A stretch of DNA of 64,000 bases from Polyodon spathula (taxonomy: Eukaryota > Chordata > Actinopteri > Acipenseriformes > Polyodontidae): the NCBI RefSeq assembly GCF_017654505.1, contig NC_054541.1:44764486-44828485 (forward strand), given 5' to 3'. A program made the position numbers and the translations under genes. The notes beneath the pieces are model-generated. The model saw nothing but the letters and a program-made list of their open reading frames with translations, searched no databases and was not told where the DNA came from. Of the stretch, positions 48,316-60,844 are shown piece after piece; within the stretch, counting starts at the first letter, position 1; every line of letters starts with the position of its first letter.

Positions 48316-49354
48316 ACTTGGCTCAAGCACGGCTTATTATAATGCTGCTATTTAGTTACTCCATTACCCACTGTTTGAAATAAGTCCCTGATGGCTATTG
48401 AAGGGGTGCACAGTGCTCCCTGCAGATTGCTTAAGGGTGTGGTGTCCTCTTCATAATGAAAGGATTGTCATGCATTTTAAGATGTTTTCAATCAAAGGAA
48501 AAGGCCCGTTTCCATGGTTACTGAGAAACGTGAAGAAGTTCTGCAGTGCCTGACAACCTTTATATTCTGTATGTTTAATGGTAATTACCTCTCAGTTTGA
48601 GAGAATGGTCTGATAGAGCTGTATAACCGACTGGTTATGTATTGGATAAAACCATGAAGTATTTGGATGTCAAAAGCATGGTCTAATTAGGCTGCAATCA
48701 AAGCATTGAAAGGGTACTTGTGAACAGTTTGGCCATCTGTTTGATGGCAAAGCATGTAGAATCTTTAGAACTTGTCTAAAACATAATTAGGTTGAGAAAT
48801 AATAGAAAGATAATTCTGCTCAAAACAGTAGAACAGTAGTCTAAAATACTACCATTAATGTATACTTATTGAAAACACTATTTCAAGTTATCCTAGTGGT
48901 TAAAAAAAATGGTCCAGCTTGTAATGCTGCTTAATCAACATTTATGTTGTTTGTCATGTGAATATACTGTAAAGCAGACATACAGGTTACAGGTTAGTTC
49001 ACACAATGTTTCTGGATGCAAATGTTTGCATCTCCTGCAAACTGAATATTCAGAACCAATCTAATCAAATTCGACTATGTGACCCTTCAGAATGATCACT
49101 GAAATGATATTTCATTTCACTGACCTACTGTTGCAGGTTTCACTGAGTTCAGTGTTCACATAATAGGAGAATGCTGGGTTTGATTTCAGAATCCTGAGGG
49201 AAAAATTCCCTATTAAAAGTGCATGTTGTATCAGTTACATGTATTTAACTTATTTACTTGCCGTGGCATTTCCTGGTAGATAATGGCTTGGCTCTTCATG
49301 CTTTTTATAGTAAAGAAAGCTCAAGTTTCAATGCCTTTTAGAACTAGCATGATT

Positions 49355-49885
49355 ACTACTGGGTGGCGTGGTGATTAGCGCTGCTGCCTCACAGCTCCAG
49401 GGTCCCAATTTCCAGCCTTAGGGGTCTGTCTGTGTGGAGTTTGCAACCCTCTCCCCGTGTTCGTATGGGTTTGTTCTCCGGGTACTCCGGTTTCCTCCCA
49501 CAGTCCAAAGACATGATGGCTAGGTGGATTGGCCTGTCTAAATTGCCCCTAGTTGCCCTGCGATAGGCTGGCGTCCCGTCCAGCGTGTAGTTCTGTCTTG
49601 CGCCCTGTGTGTCTGCCCTGTTAGGCTCCGGCTCACTGCGACCCTCTATAGCAGGGGTGTCCAATCCTGGTCCTGGAGGGCGGGTGTCCCTCCTGGTTTT
49701 TATTCCAACTGTACCCTAAATTACTTAATTGGACCAATTCAGTGCTTATTAAAAGCTCTATTGGCCCAATTAATTAATTTAGGGTACAGTTAGAACAAAA
49801 ACCAGGAGGACACTGGCCCTCCAGGACCAGGATTGGACACCCCTGCTCTATAGGATTAAGAGGTTACAGAGAATGGATGATTATT
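49355..49885 (+). mobile_element. Mermaid-like SINE split by a hAT MITE
   Basis: It contains the well-known fish block GTGATTAGCGCTGCTGCCTC, GTGTGGAGTTTGCA, CCGGTTTCCTCCCACAGTCC and GCTCCGGCTCACTGCGACCC, and resumes after the insertion with AGGATTAAGAGGTTACAGAG and an AATGGATGA end. The insertion occupies 49652-49845. Confidence 0.85.
49652..49845. mobile_element. 194-bp hAT-type MITE with 8-bp target duplication
   Basis: The left end CAGGGGTGTCCAATCCTGGT is inverted at the right end, and the termini extend to about 30 bases with few mismatches. CTCTATAG flanks it exactly on both sides (49644-49651 and 49846-49853). The 8-bp duplication and CAGGG termini are diagnostic of the hAT superfamily. 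It has no coding sequence. Confidence 0.92.
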
Positions 49886-50684
49886 ACGGGTTCTTTTCAA
49901 TAGCATCTCTGCCTATTATAAAATTAATGCTGGATAACAGTACAGTATTTTCAATATTCGTATTACCACTAATATTTTGGCATGCCATATTGGTATCAGT
50001 AATTAAGCTTTTAATTAACAGAGCTTCCAACTTTCCAGACACATAAATCCCATAATTTTTCCTTGACCAAAAAAAGATTCACAGATTTAGCTTAATACAT
50101 AAATGTTAACAAAAACATATTTACAAGTTTTGAAATGTGCACTTTCAGATAAAAACATACATGTAACTTAAATCTTTATTTTACAATTGACATTAACATT
50201 TAGCTAACAGCTAGGTACATCCGAAATGCAGGACCTTTCAGCATTTTAAAGTTAGTTCTTTGTCTTGCAATTAAATCTGAAAAAATGATCTGGAAAAATA
50301 AATCTTTTTTTTTTTTTGCAAAATTCTACTTTTTTTTTTTTTTTTTTTTTACCCAGCTAAATCTGAAGCGAACATGCAACAACAAAGAATGAACTAACTT
50401 TAAAATGCAGAAAGATCCTGTATTTCAGATGTATCTAACTGTTAGCTAAATGTTGATGCCAAGTGTAAAATAAAGATTTAAGTTCCAGGTATGTGTGTGT
50501 TTTTTAACTTGTCAGGTAAATGTTAACTCGCCAAGTGTAAAAAAAATAAATAAGATTTACAGACTGAAGCATTTTTTTTCCAGATTTAATATTCATATTG
50601 ACTTTAAATGTTGAATTTGTGATAACGCCTTTTCAATATTTATAGATTATATTTGAAAGTACACGTTTGAAGACTTTTAAATAT

Positions 50685-50993
50685 TGTAGCGTTCCAGGTT
50701 AACGCAGGCAAGCAGCCCTGCTGCTGCCTTCCCCCGTGCACGCTACACTCTCCCCTTGCCAGCCTTAAGTCCACCCCGGACTTGCTCACCAGGCTACAGT
50801 CCGACTAGTGCGTGCCGGGGTACCTGCAACCACTTCTGGACACCCGGGCAGGGACTTCGCACTAAAGCATAGCTCCCGATACCGCTGTACAAAAGATCGG
50901 GCTCCTTGGCAAGGAGCGTATATCGGGCTTATGTCTTTGCATGCGATTACGTCACCTACCAGCCCTACTGCTGCCTTCACCGTGCACGCTACA
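50685..50993. mobile_element. 309-bp TG..CA element with ATAT flanks (solo LTR or TIR element)
   Basis: It starts TGTAGCG and ends CGCTACA, flanked by ATAT on both sides (50681-50684 and 50994-50997). The terminal 40 bases of the right end (CTGCTGCCTTC.CCGTGCACGCTACA) are repeated near the left end at 50713-50747. It is GC-rich against its surroundings. It could be a solo LTR, a TRIM-like element or a short TIR element. Confidence 0.55.
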
Positions 50994-51088
50994 ATATGTT
51001 TTTTGTTAACATTTATTTATTAAGCTAAATCTGGGATTTTTTTTTTTTTAAGTTAGGAAACATTACGTGATTTAAGTTAAATCTGGAG

Positions 51089-51090
<2 letters not shown>

Positions 51091-51134
<44 letters not shown>
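51091..51134. repeat. (CA)n microsatellite
   Basis: A pure CA run of 22 units. Confidence 0.97.
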
Positions 51135-51136
<2 letters not shown>

Positions 51137-51639
51137 GGTAAATATTTATGCTTTTGTTTACATTTTGTGCCCTATAATTAAGAAGAACGTTTCGCTGCCA
51201 GTTTATTCTACCATCACACAACAAATTCAGTTCCTGTGCAGCAGACAGGACCCCATCACAGCACTCGCCTATGCTACACATGGAGCTCTACAGTATGTAG
51301 GGTCCTCAAAACCTGCCGAAGTCGTTATCACCTTAGTCATTATCATAAAGACGGGTAATCTACAATAATATGATACAGTCACTTCTTGTGAGGTAAGACA
51401 CATAGTGCTTATTGCCCCTTAAGAGAGTTTTTTGGCACCTCTTCTGAATAAACGTTCCATCAGATTTCATCTGTTTGACGACCATTGAAATTATATCCTT
51501 GACTTCTAAGATAAATTGCACAAGCCCCACTTGCAGCCTGCTACTAGCGACAAAGGAAAGCCGAACGTATCTGAAATCACAATCGCGATTGTTTCACCAA
51601 GTCTGTAGTGCTGTTTCCCTAGTTACTGACAAACGTCGC

Positions 51640-51797
51640 TCATGCTGTAGGAGGTGAAACCAGAGGAGCGGCAGCAGCAGCGATCGCGCCACAGATTCCA
51701 AGCTGCCACCGACCAGGTACAAGTGCCGAAGAGCAACGCTACAGGACAGACAGCGAGGCATGGAGAAGATCGAAACATCCGTCACTAATCGTCCACA
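51640..51797 (+). promoter_or_regulatory. GC-enriched 5'UTR/promoter candidate of the 51.8-kb gene
   Basis: Immediately upstream of the ATG at 51798, this segment is relatively rich in GC and CpG (GAGCGGCAGCAGCAGCGATC) compared with the AT-rich surroundings. No TATA box was recognised. Confidence 0.35.
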
Positions 51798-54608
51798 ATG
51801 ATGAACCAACCGGTTAATACACTTGACAGGAAGTAAGTGATTTAATATTCACTTTAACATGTGTTGAGTTGCAGTAATATATAACAATTACATTTTAAAG
51901 TAAAATGACTGTAGTCTAGTGGACAGGCGTGCTGCTTTCTAATTCTTGTTGTATTGGAATGCACTAGAGGTGCCCCTGACACAATATAATAAACATACAG
52001 GGGTGCTGATTAAACAAAACTAAAAGAAAAAATAACTTTGCAGTGCTGTGGTAGTTTAGTACAATAGATCTCCACACACCCTGTCATTTACAATCCTAAT
52101 ATGCAAGAAGAATGGGCCAAAATCACTCCGACACTGTGTGCAAAGCTGGTACATATTTACCCCAAAAGACTTAAAGCTGTTATTGCAGCGAATTGTGGCT
52201 CTACCAAATATTAATGTGTGGGGGTTGAATACTTATGCAAGCAAAATATTTCAGTTTTTTATTTTTCTAAAAAATATTTCCCAACATAAAACCAGTGTCA
52301 CCTTACAATAATTGATTTTGAGTTTAAGTGTTTTAAAATAAAATATTGAACAGGACGAAATTTCAGTGTACCATTTGTAATTCAGTAATATGAGAGAATT
52401 GGCCAGGGGGCTGAATACTTTTGCAAGGCACTGTATATCAAGACATTTCGGACTACAAGGCCTTCATACATACAGTATTTTCACTACTTACCCACATAAA
52501 TAACTACAAACTACAGCTGATAAATAATATACTACTTTGTTTCAGGCTGTTTGACAACCACAAGTAGGCATTTTGCACTTGATACAGTAAGTCTCTGACC
52601 TCGACTCTTTCGCAGTACAGTATTGCTGCAGCACTAGTTAGTTGTACCTTAGACATGCCATTTGCTGAGGGACACTCAGCAATGTACAGTTGTAAAGAAT
52701 AGGAATAGACTAGATGCTTTTATTCCTGAAAAAATAAGTCTTTTTTTTTTTTTTGGTTGTCTTTCAGCTACTTTTTAAGACATATTTTTCTCGTTATGTT
52801 AAAAGATATGATCTCTACTGTACTGTATGTACTGTTTGTCTCTGATTCTTCTTTTGCGTCCTGTGCTTTGGCAGAGCTTGAAGGATTACTGTATAACCTC
52901 CCACTGCTGCAAGCGGTGGTAAAGCATAGGGGAGGGAAGCTATTATGACTTCAGTAAGGTTTGCTTTCTGGTAAAGCATTGAATAGAATTGTGTTACACT
53001 CCAGCTTTACATATTGAAAATGAAACCATTTTGTTTGACAGTCCTGTTTGTTTACATTCCACAAAATAGTTTTAGATGCAGGGTCACAAACTTTCATCAA
53101 CTGGCTTACCACCCCTGTTAGAGATGATGGGGCATGACCCTTTACTGCTTGCAACAGTGGGAGGTCATGAAGTAAAATAAAGGGGTTATCTAAAGGGGTT
53201 ATCTGTAGGCCTGTCGTGGTCTCTATTGATGTGGCAGAATGTGTTGTTTGAAAACAACAATCAATGAAAACACTCCTTTGTAAATAATAATAACAAAATG
53301 TTTCTGTAAAATGAAGCAGTTACATGTCTGTATTTTAATTTCAATTTAACAGTAGATTTTGTTTTTTTAACTGGTTGTTGCTGTGACTGCAGTTTTAGAT
53401 AGAATGTGAGAAGCAGCTCTACATTCTATGAAATCTGCAGTTTTCAGCAGCACCTGTTGTACATGCTGTCATAGAAACCACCCATCATATACACAAGCTG
53501 GCTTTCTGAGTGCCCACATGGAGGTTCAGGCTGTATAGCAAGACTAGCATACTAATTAATCCGTGTCTATGAAGTATGGTCAAGTGAGGAAAAGTATCGG
53601 TGCTAGGCCTTCATTTTTCTTTTGATAATTATAAAAAAAGTAGCCACTTCAGCATGCATGTCTTAGATTGCCTTGATCGCGATGCCAAGAGCTGCTTTCA
53701 AATTGATTTTGAATTGCGAACAAAATCAAATGTGGAGCCGACTGAAATCAAAGTGGCTGAAAGCTAGGTGGCAATTTCAATCTTACTGTCTTATCAAGTA
53801 CTGTTAAGCACAGGGCTGCCTTTCTGTTTTCAATATGCATTCCTTACCATAATGAGTACTGCAAGACATTCATTTTCAACAGCACAGCTACCTTTATTTA
53901 TTTATTTATTTATTTATTTAGTTAGTTAGTTAGTCACACACACATAACTTTTCTGTAGATTTTTTAAGTATAATAAATATCCAATATGCATCACCACATG
54001 CATTGTGCAATTGTTCCATGATACAGTATGGTACTTCAGTAGTGTGTGTATTGGTACCATCTGTTGTGGCATTCTTCCAATTATAGCTGTACTTGTGCCA
54101 CCTTGGACAGAACCATTACATCACCCACCATTTCAAATAATACAGTAATAACATTTTTTACTCTTCACCCTATGATACCAACGGCACATTTCCAGCCTTA
54201 GTGTGTGGAGAGCTTCTGATGCTCTGCTGCAAATTAGGCATAAGGGGAGATCTCTGGCTCCTTCTGGAGAACGAATCAAGTGTGGCCATTGTCCCTCATC
54301 GGTATTGCTTGGTCTACCCATATACCAGTGGAGTGTGATGCATGTACCCACTATAATTCATTAGTTAACATTGCTGCTTGCAGCTTTTATTAACTCAGCT
54401 TGCAATAATTTCATACGTATTCCGGATTCAATATGAAACAACACAGCAATAAATAAATAAATAAATAAATAAAAATATCAGATTTTTTTTCTTCTGTTCT
54501 TACAGAAAAGTCATTAAAGCAAAGCTTGAGAAGCTAAGAAAGGACAAAACCACCATCCTTCCGGCCCTTGTAAAAACAGGAAGACCCCAACCTCTCACTG
54601 TTGCACAG
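51798..54608 (+). CDS. First two coding exons of an unidentified plus-strand gene (positional candidate DYRK4)
   Basis: An ATGATG at 51798 opens a short exon that ends at 51832 with a GTAAGT donor. A clear acceptor (T-rich, TTCTTACAG) opens the next exon at 54506, which ends at 54608 with GTGGGT. Joined, they stay in frame for 46 codons: MMNQPVNTLDRKK, a basic helical stretch KAKLEKLRKDK, then TILPALVKTGRPQPL. The upstream 150 bases are comparatively GC-rich and may be the 5'UTR or promoter. I do not recognise the protein by sequence. In human the gene next to RAD51AP1 on this side is DYRK4, in the same orientation, so a DYRK4 N-terminus is plausible. No kinase-domain exon is visible before base 64000. 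Confidence 0.45.
52095..52438 (+). mobile_element. Tc1-like transposon 3' half
   Basis: It encodes the transposase C-terminus (EWAKITPTLC, YPKRLKAVIAANCGSTKY, stop). The 3' inverted terminus GGGGGCTGAATACTTTTGCA ending AGGCACTGTATA is the standard fish Tc1-type end. The 5' half is absent. It lies in the first intron of the 51.8-kb gene. Confidence 0.85.
52890..53170. mobile_element. Fold-back element with ~35-bp imperfect inverted ends
   Basis: The left arm at 52893-52926 (ACCTCCCACTGCTGCAAGC) is inverted at 53134-53169 (GCTTGCAACAGTGGGAGGT). The inside is non-coding. No target duplication was identified. Confidence 0.55.
53893..53936. repeat. (TTTA)n(GTTA)n microsatellite
   Basis: Tetranucleotide runs in an otherwise unremarkable intron. 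Confidence 0.9.
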
Positions 54609-57600
54609 GTGGGTTAAGCACTTTGTTTTTGAGCTACATATATATTATGAAAGGCAGAGCTGTTCAGTAGCTGTACTGGGACCCTGTAGATAGACACACG
54701 CTGGTTATGCCAGATTCAAGAAATGACAGAGTCTATGAAACAACTCATGTAATGAAAAACTGTATGATTAAACTGTACATTGCCGAAACAGTGCCATCTG
54801 TTCAGTAATTACTAACAGAATGTAAAACACTAAAAAGGGTAACAGCAAAGCAAATAAATAACATGATTATTTAAATAACATGACACCCAGTATAAACTGT
54901 ACACAGACACGTACATGTTTAAATCACCTTTGTGTTAACATTAAGTAATCCATAGAACAAGGAAAAAATGCATGTTCTGTATTTTTTTGTTTGAATCTAC
55001 TCCAAAGCCTGGAGTAATTCACCCTTTTTCACCCATTATTTGGAGATCCAAGTTATGGCTCTTTTAACTGGCAGTATCCATGTAAAGCTGTTAAGGAGTT
55101 TGGTTCTATGTTTTTGCATCTTGGATTGATATCAATGCAGTTGAACCTCACAGTTACAAATACATCAGTAATGGAGACTGTTCATAATTCTGAAATGGCT
55201 TTGAAAATGGCATTATTTCCATTGACTGAATGTAACTACAAACTACAGATTCAATCTGAGGAATAATGATAAGCAAAAAATGTCAAAATGGTAAAAGTCC
55301 CTGTATCTGATCTTCACGTTATTTACAATAGCCAGGAGCCTTGTTTGTGGTTTCAAGTGTGTTTGGTTAACAGGTCAATTCAAAGTGCAGTGTATACAGT
55401 AATTGTATGGTTCTGTAAGGAAGAAAAAACAAAACATTGTAATATTAGTAATTCAGTATAAATGGGTACAAACTGGTAGACACTGGACAGAGAGAGTACT
55501 GAAAAAAAGGTGGAGGAATGACGTACCTGCAGGTGAACGTGAGGGAGAGGCCTGTGGGGAGCAGAGTACTAAAATGATGCTTCCCCTCCGTCTGTCCGTG
55601 GGTGGGGTGCAGAGTGAGTGACAGAGGTTATTGTCACACAGATATACAGGACTGTGGAGTTTTTGTAAAATTATTATTCAGTCCTAGCCTCTTATATATT
55701 TCAGATTGTGTTTGACTAGAAGTGTTTTTTGGTTGCACTGGTTTGTTTATAAATATTTAGATGTTAAAAAATATGTATTTTAAAAGTTGAAATAAACTTG
55801 TACGAGTAAAAGAGGTAACAAATGTTGCTATTTAAAGGCAGGAAGGCTGATTGATGGTACAACCTAAATTACTAATGCACAGTCTAAGAAACAAAGAATA
55901 AAAAAGTTCAGAAAAGTACATCACTGTTTCTTTAAGCTTCAATTGCCACTGTAGCTGAAGGACACAAATGCTGTTGTTTGTCTCCTTCGTGTGGATTTAT
56001 TTGTGATTAAACAAAACCATTCATTTACTTTTTTTTTATCACATTCCTCGGCATGTCCCAGGCGTTTTGGCTTCCTAGGGCATGAGTAAAAGAAAATGAG
56101 TCAGATTTCTCTGTAGTGCAATGGGCATTGGTAAAAGAATAATGGAAAAGTACTGCAATGCCCACATTCCTTTTAAAATAAATCCTACCGGCAGGTTTCT
56201 GCTGTTAAGAGGATTTGTAAACATATTCATGTTTGTTTGTTTTTTAATGTCTTCATCAAACCTGACATAAATTGAGCTAATAAAACTTTGCAATAAAACT
56301 GAGCAGTCCAAAATCTAACCAATGGTCTTTTAGAATTTATAATGCATTAATACTGTTCTTTCTGTGTAGAGTGTCTCTTCTTGCATAAGAGACGTCATTT
56401 CACACAGTTTGAGGAGCCAATACCAGCCCAAACTTCTCAAGATTACAAACTTCTCTTATATAAAAGAGACACCCTACACACAATGTACACGTGAGAAGAA
56501 AAAAAAGCTGCCTGACTTTGCAAAGTAGATTATAATATTTGAATAAAAAGGTAGATTAGTCTCTATGGCACAGTCAGCTAATTAATCTATTCATTTTGAA
56601 GTGTTTGCAGTTTGGGATCTCATACCTTAGAGAAAAAAAAAAGCTTTGTGTCAATGGATTCTTCTCCTTGGTAAATAAATAAACAAACCAATAATTCAGA
56701 AGCCTCACACTTTAATAACCACAAAGGTGACAATATGACAAACAATGAACGCTTTGAATAATTAACTGTTAGACAACAGTAACAGGATTTGTTTGTGGGC
56801 TCTATTTTGCAGAAAATGAATGCTTAAAAAGTTAACATTTGAAAATATTAACTTTTTTTTTGTAAAAAACAAACAAACAAAGAAAAAGCCTATATCACCC
56901 TTTTAAATGTTTTTTTGTAAACGTAATTATCGATTCACTATTGAAGACCAGCTCTTTCACGTATCGTTCCGTGGATCCTCCTGTTTGGTATCCTTTTTCA
57001 ATATTCTGTAAATAAAAGGGTGAAAAGCCCGATAAGTCAACTCGACAGACCGTACTGCTCGCACATGACAAAATCCTGGCCCCAATTGGCTGTAACACCA
57101 CAACTTTGGACTGCCTGCTTCACACTAGCAGATCAGATCATTGTCTAACCCCGTTGAGATATCTAGCAGAGCTGGATACAGCTGTTGCATTGTAACATTT
57201 TATCGAGGACAATGCAAGATTTAGTGTTGTATATGATGGAAACGGCTGATGTTGGAAGACCCATACTCACAATCAAAGCTATTAAGGCCATGTAGAGTTT
57301 TTGAAGTTGTCTTGTAAGCAAGTGGCTCAGTGTATAAAAGTAGGATTTATGGTTCTTGTCACTGTTACAATCACAAAATGTCAGACACTTCAGACGTGTT
57401 TTTCTTGTGGAACTTATCAAGAACTTCAATTCTGGTTAAAAAGTACACAAGCTTGTTTGATAACGTATGCAACAAAAGGTTAGGTCACAATTAGTTGTGA
57501 CTGAGTGGCTTTGACTACAAAATACCCATTTAGAAAAAAAAAACAACAAAAAAACCCCAGAGAATCATATTGGTTAGGAGGCTTCAACACGTGTACATCA

Positions 57601-59260
57601 ATGGGATCCTAGCAGGTTTCTTCAAATCCTCAACAGTTTCTCTGTGAGGTGAAAATGAATGTTGCAATGTTTTTCGCAGCAATGAGAATGCTCTCGTTAT
57701 GTTCAAGTGCAGTTGTTATGGGAACGAGTAGGCCCGACACACTGATTTCCTTTCACACTATTATAACATGAGGTGCTGCAGCTATTCTGAATAGAGCCTG
57801 GGGAATCAACTGGAGTCTGGGGAACCACACCGTGTTTTAATAAAACGGGTTACACAAAATAAGTGTAACCCTTGGCTTCTGCATCACACACTTGACGGTT
57901 TCGTTGGCAATTGGGATGGAATCTCTGTGTTTTGTAATATGTAAATGTTGCATCTCCCTGTTGCAAATCAGTTTCAAACCCTAATGGACAAGGCTGCAGA
58001 TCTGACAGACTTTGATAGAGGGGCTCGGTTGGCAGAAATGTAAATAAAATGATCAGAATAGTTTAATTTTTTTTTTTTTTTATTTTTTTTTTTATTGAGT
58101 TATTTCATTGATATGTCTAAATGTAATTAAAACGAAAATGTTTCCAGTGTTTTATTTTTTACGTATAATATAGAAAGGTAATAAATTCAGTGACAATGTT
58201 GTTCAAGTATATTTTTGTATTTTTGAAAATCAGCACCATTGAGTGTTTAATATTTATACATAACAGTATAATATAGCATACTAGACCCTGCTTACACATG
58301 CTTTTCATCTTTGTGTACAGTGTGTTAAAATAATTCATGTTAAAAACATCATTTATTTGAACCTAAAGACAGTAAAACAAAGGGGCAACATGTAATTCAG
58401 CATGCTGTATACAGTTTAGAGTCATAAAAGTCTTGTCATTTATCTGCAATAATAAAGTAACCTATATCCATTAGAAATGTTTACCACAATATATTTGCAC
58501 AGTGTACCGTGCTTTTATTAATCCTGTGTGCTGGAATCTGCTGCCTTTACCATTATGACTGAGCCTGACCTGCAAGAAGGATGTGCAGCATTCACATATT
58601 ACAGAATACTCGCCTGTGCTTTATCATGCGGAACCACGCTTTCACTAAGCTTTGCTGTGCCTTTACCACTGTTTACAGCACTTTTATCATCATTTGTTTT
58701 TGTCTGGAAAACTTCCTTGTGTAGCTTTGTCACCTCGGAATGAAAGCTAAGCAGTTAATTTCGACATGGCATTTGCTGGGTTTGCCAGTGTATCAGTAAC
58801 ACCAGGCTTTGCTTTGTGCTTTGTGGACAGACTTTTCATGCATGAGAGCCTCATGGTATATCTGTAGGATTGCTTGTTACTTTTACAAATTGTATTTATT
58901 TATTTATTTGTTTGTTTGTTTATTTATTTGTTTATGTATTTATTTATTTTTATTGAGTTGATTTTGTTTTGTATGTGATTTTAATATTATTGTCTTTTTG
59001 TTTGAACAAGTAACATTTACAATTTGGTATCGTAGCAGCGTTCAGTTGATATCTATGCTCTAAAATGATGCTGTTGACATGGAGTATTTTATAATGTTTT
59101 TGTTTGTTTATATATTTTAGAGCTTGGTTCCAGACGTGTTTATCTTCATGAGGCTTTTTCTTACCATAGCTGTAGATACAACAGCTATAGTCAACAACAA
59201 TATCTAAATACCTCTCTAACCAAGCTTACATTTATAATTACAGTGACTCAGCTTGAAGCA
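54609..59260. other. Gene-free stretch after the 54.5-kb exon
   Basis: I found no exon with a recognisable protein motif on either strand, in particular no kinase-domain exon. AT-rich sequence with (ATTT)n-type tracts at about 58890-58950 is present. A short DLTDFDRGARLAEM-like stretch near 58000 may be a transposase scrap. Confidence 0.45.
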
Positions 59261-59264
59261 ATCT

Positions 59265-59835
59265 ATTAGAACATAAGAACATAAGAAAGTTTACAAACAC
59301 TCGGCCCATCTTGCTCGTTTGGTTGTTTACAGTATTTCAGGTTAGAAGGGTGTCAGCTTTTTGGGGAGTTGATTCCAGTATATTCACACTTTATGTGCAA
59401 AATGAGTGTCTCCTATTTTCTGTTCTGAATGCCCCTTTTTGCAAAACTCCATTTTGGCCTTGTTTCTTTTTCAGGCTGAAAAAGTCCCTTGCGTCGACAC
59501 TGTCAATACCTTTTAGAATTTTGAATGCTTGAATTAGGTCGCCACGTAGTCTTCTTTGTTCAAGACTGAACAGATTCAATTCTTTTAGCCTGTCTGCATA
59601 TGACATGCCTTTTAAGCCCGGAATAATTCTGGTCGCTCTTCTTTGCACTCTTTCTAGAGCAGCAATATCTTTTTTATAGCGAGGTGACCAGAACTAACAC
59701 AATATTCAAGATGAGGTCTTACAAGTGCATTGTACAGTTTTAACATTACTTCCCTTGATTTAAATTCAACACTTTTCACAATGTATCCGAGCTTCTTTGT
59801 CAACAAAAACTCCATTTTTCTCAATCTATTGATCC
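59265..59835 (-). mobile_element. CR1-clade LINE 3' fragment, longer and more decayed
   Basis: The minus strand carries RT C-terminal pieces from LYNALVRPHLEYCV through [19 protein letters not shown] sequence to [18 protein letters not shown], and ends in the octamer tail near 59268. Compared with the 21.2- and 48-kb copies it extends further 5' but has internal deletions. Confidence 0.88.
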
Positions 59836-60524
59836 TCTGTTGTTACAAACAAGATACTCAAGCAGACTGTACCAGCTGTTGTGGATGGAATGTTACTGCT
59901 TCATTCTACAAGGTTGCCTTCGAACAACAAGGTGTTAAATGATTGCTTTACCATGAGGCCATATAGAACCCAAAGATAGAACCCAAAGATAGAACACGAA
60001 GATAGAACTAAGATAGAGCACTAAGTGCATGATGCCTGGCAATGTGCTTGTGTAGCAGGGACAGCGTTCCGTCACTGGCTTCTCGGACTCATGCGTATGT
60101 GTGCAGGAGAGCCAGACACTCTGTCGCTTTTGCACTGTCAGCTATGTTTTGTCAATGCGTATTGTGGTAAGCAAGCTTAAAAAAAAAAAGTGTTTCCAAC
60201 AACTGATCAGCATGACTTGGGGAAAAAAAGGGCTACTGTACTGGGCATAGTACAGTATATGAGACATACAGTGGCACCAAAGTGATTCAACTAGATACGG
60301 TACACTAATTTTTAATTGCCAGTTTTTTTTTTTATTATAGTACAATACAGTGTATTGTAGTTTCATCATTCTAGCTGTGTTACAGCCTCTTGCCTTGCAA
60401 TATCTTGAAACTTGCATTTATACTGTACTTTGACAGATCATTTGACACCAAACAGTGTAATTAGCTCAATGATCTTTCTTTTCACCATCTTCATTTAAGT
60501 GAAAAAAAGAGAGAATTTATGTTA

Positions 60525-60700
60525 CATTAGAAAGTCTATTCAGCAACAATCACCTGATAGCGGAAGGATCTCTGACTTAACAAGAGGAATGATTCTGGGT
60601 GCTTGTGCAAGGGTCACATCACTCAGTGCAGTCCAATGTGTCCATCAAGTGTGTCTCCTGTGTGTTCTTGAAATGGCGAAAAGGAGCACTGCAGACACAC
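60525..60700 (+). pseudogene. Possible Tc1-like transposase N-terminal remnant
   Basis: The frame with SDLTRGMILGACARVTSLSA resembles the helix-turn-helix start of some Tc1 transposases (D..RG.I.GA...G.S...). It is badly decayed, and no inverted termini were recognised. Confidence 0.35.
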
Positions 60701-60844
60701 TTGTTGAAACACAGCTAACTGATGTTGATCACTGTGTGTTTATCCGGCATCGGCGCTCCAACAGTAAGAAGCCAAAACCGCAGACCACCGTGTGTGTAAC
60801 AGGGATCGGGGTTTATATCCTTACTACCTGGAGTAGGGATTAGT

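Noticed and set aside
57968..58050. Exon-like stretch with DLTDFDRGARLAEM
   Set aside because: Looks more like a transposase scrap than a host exon, and it ends in a stop without a donor.
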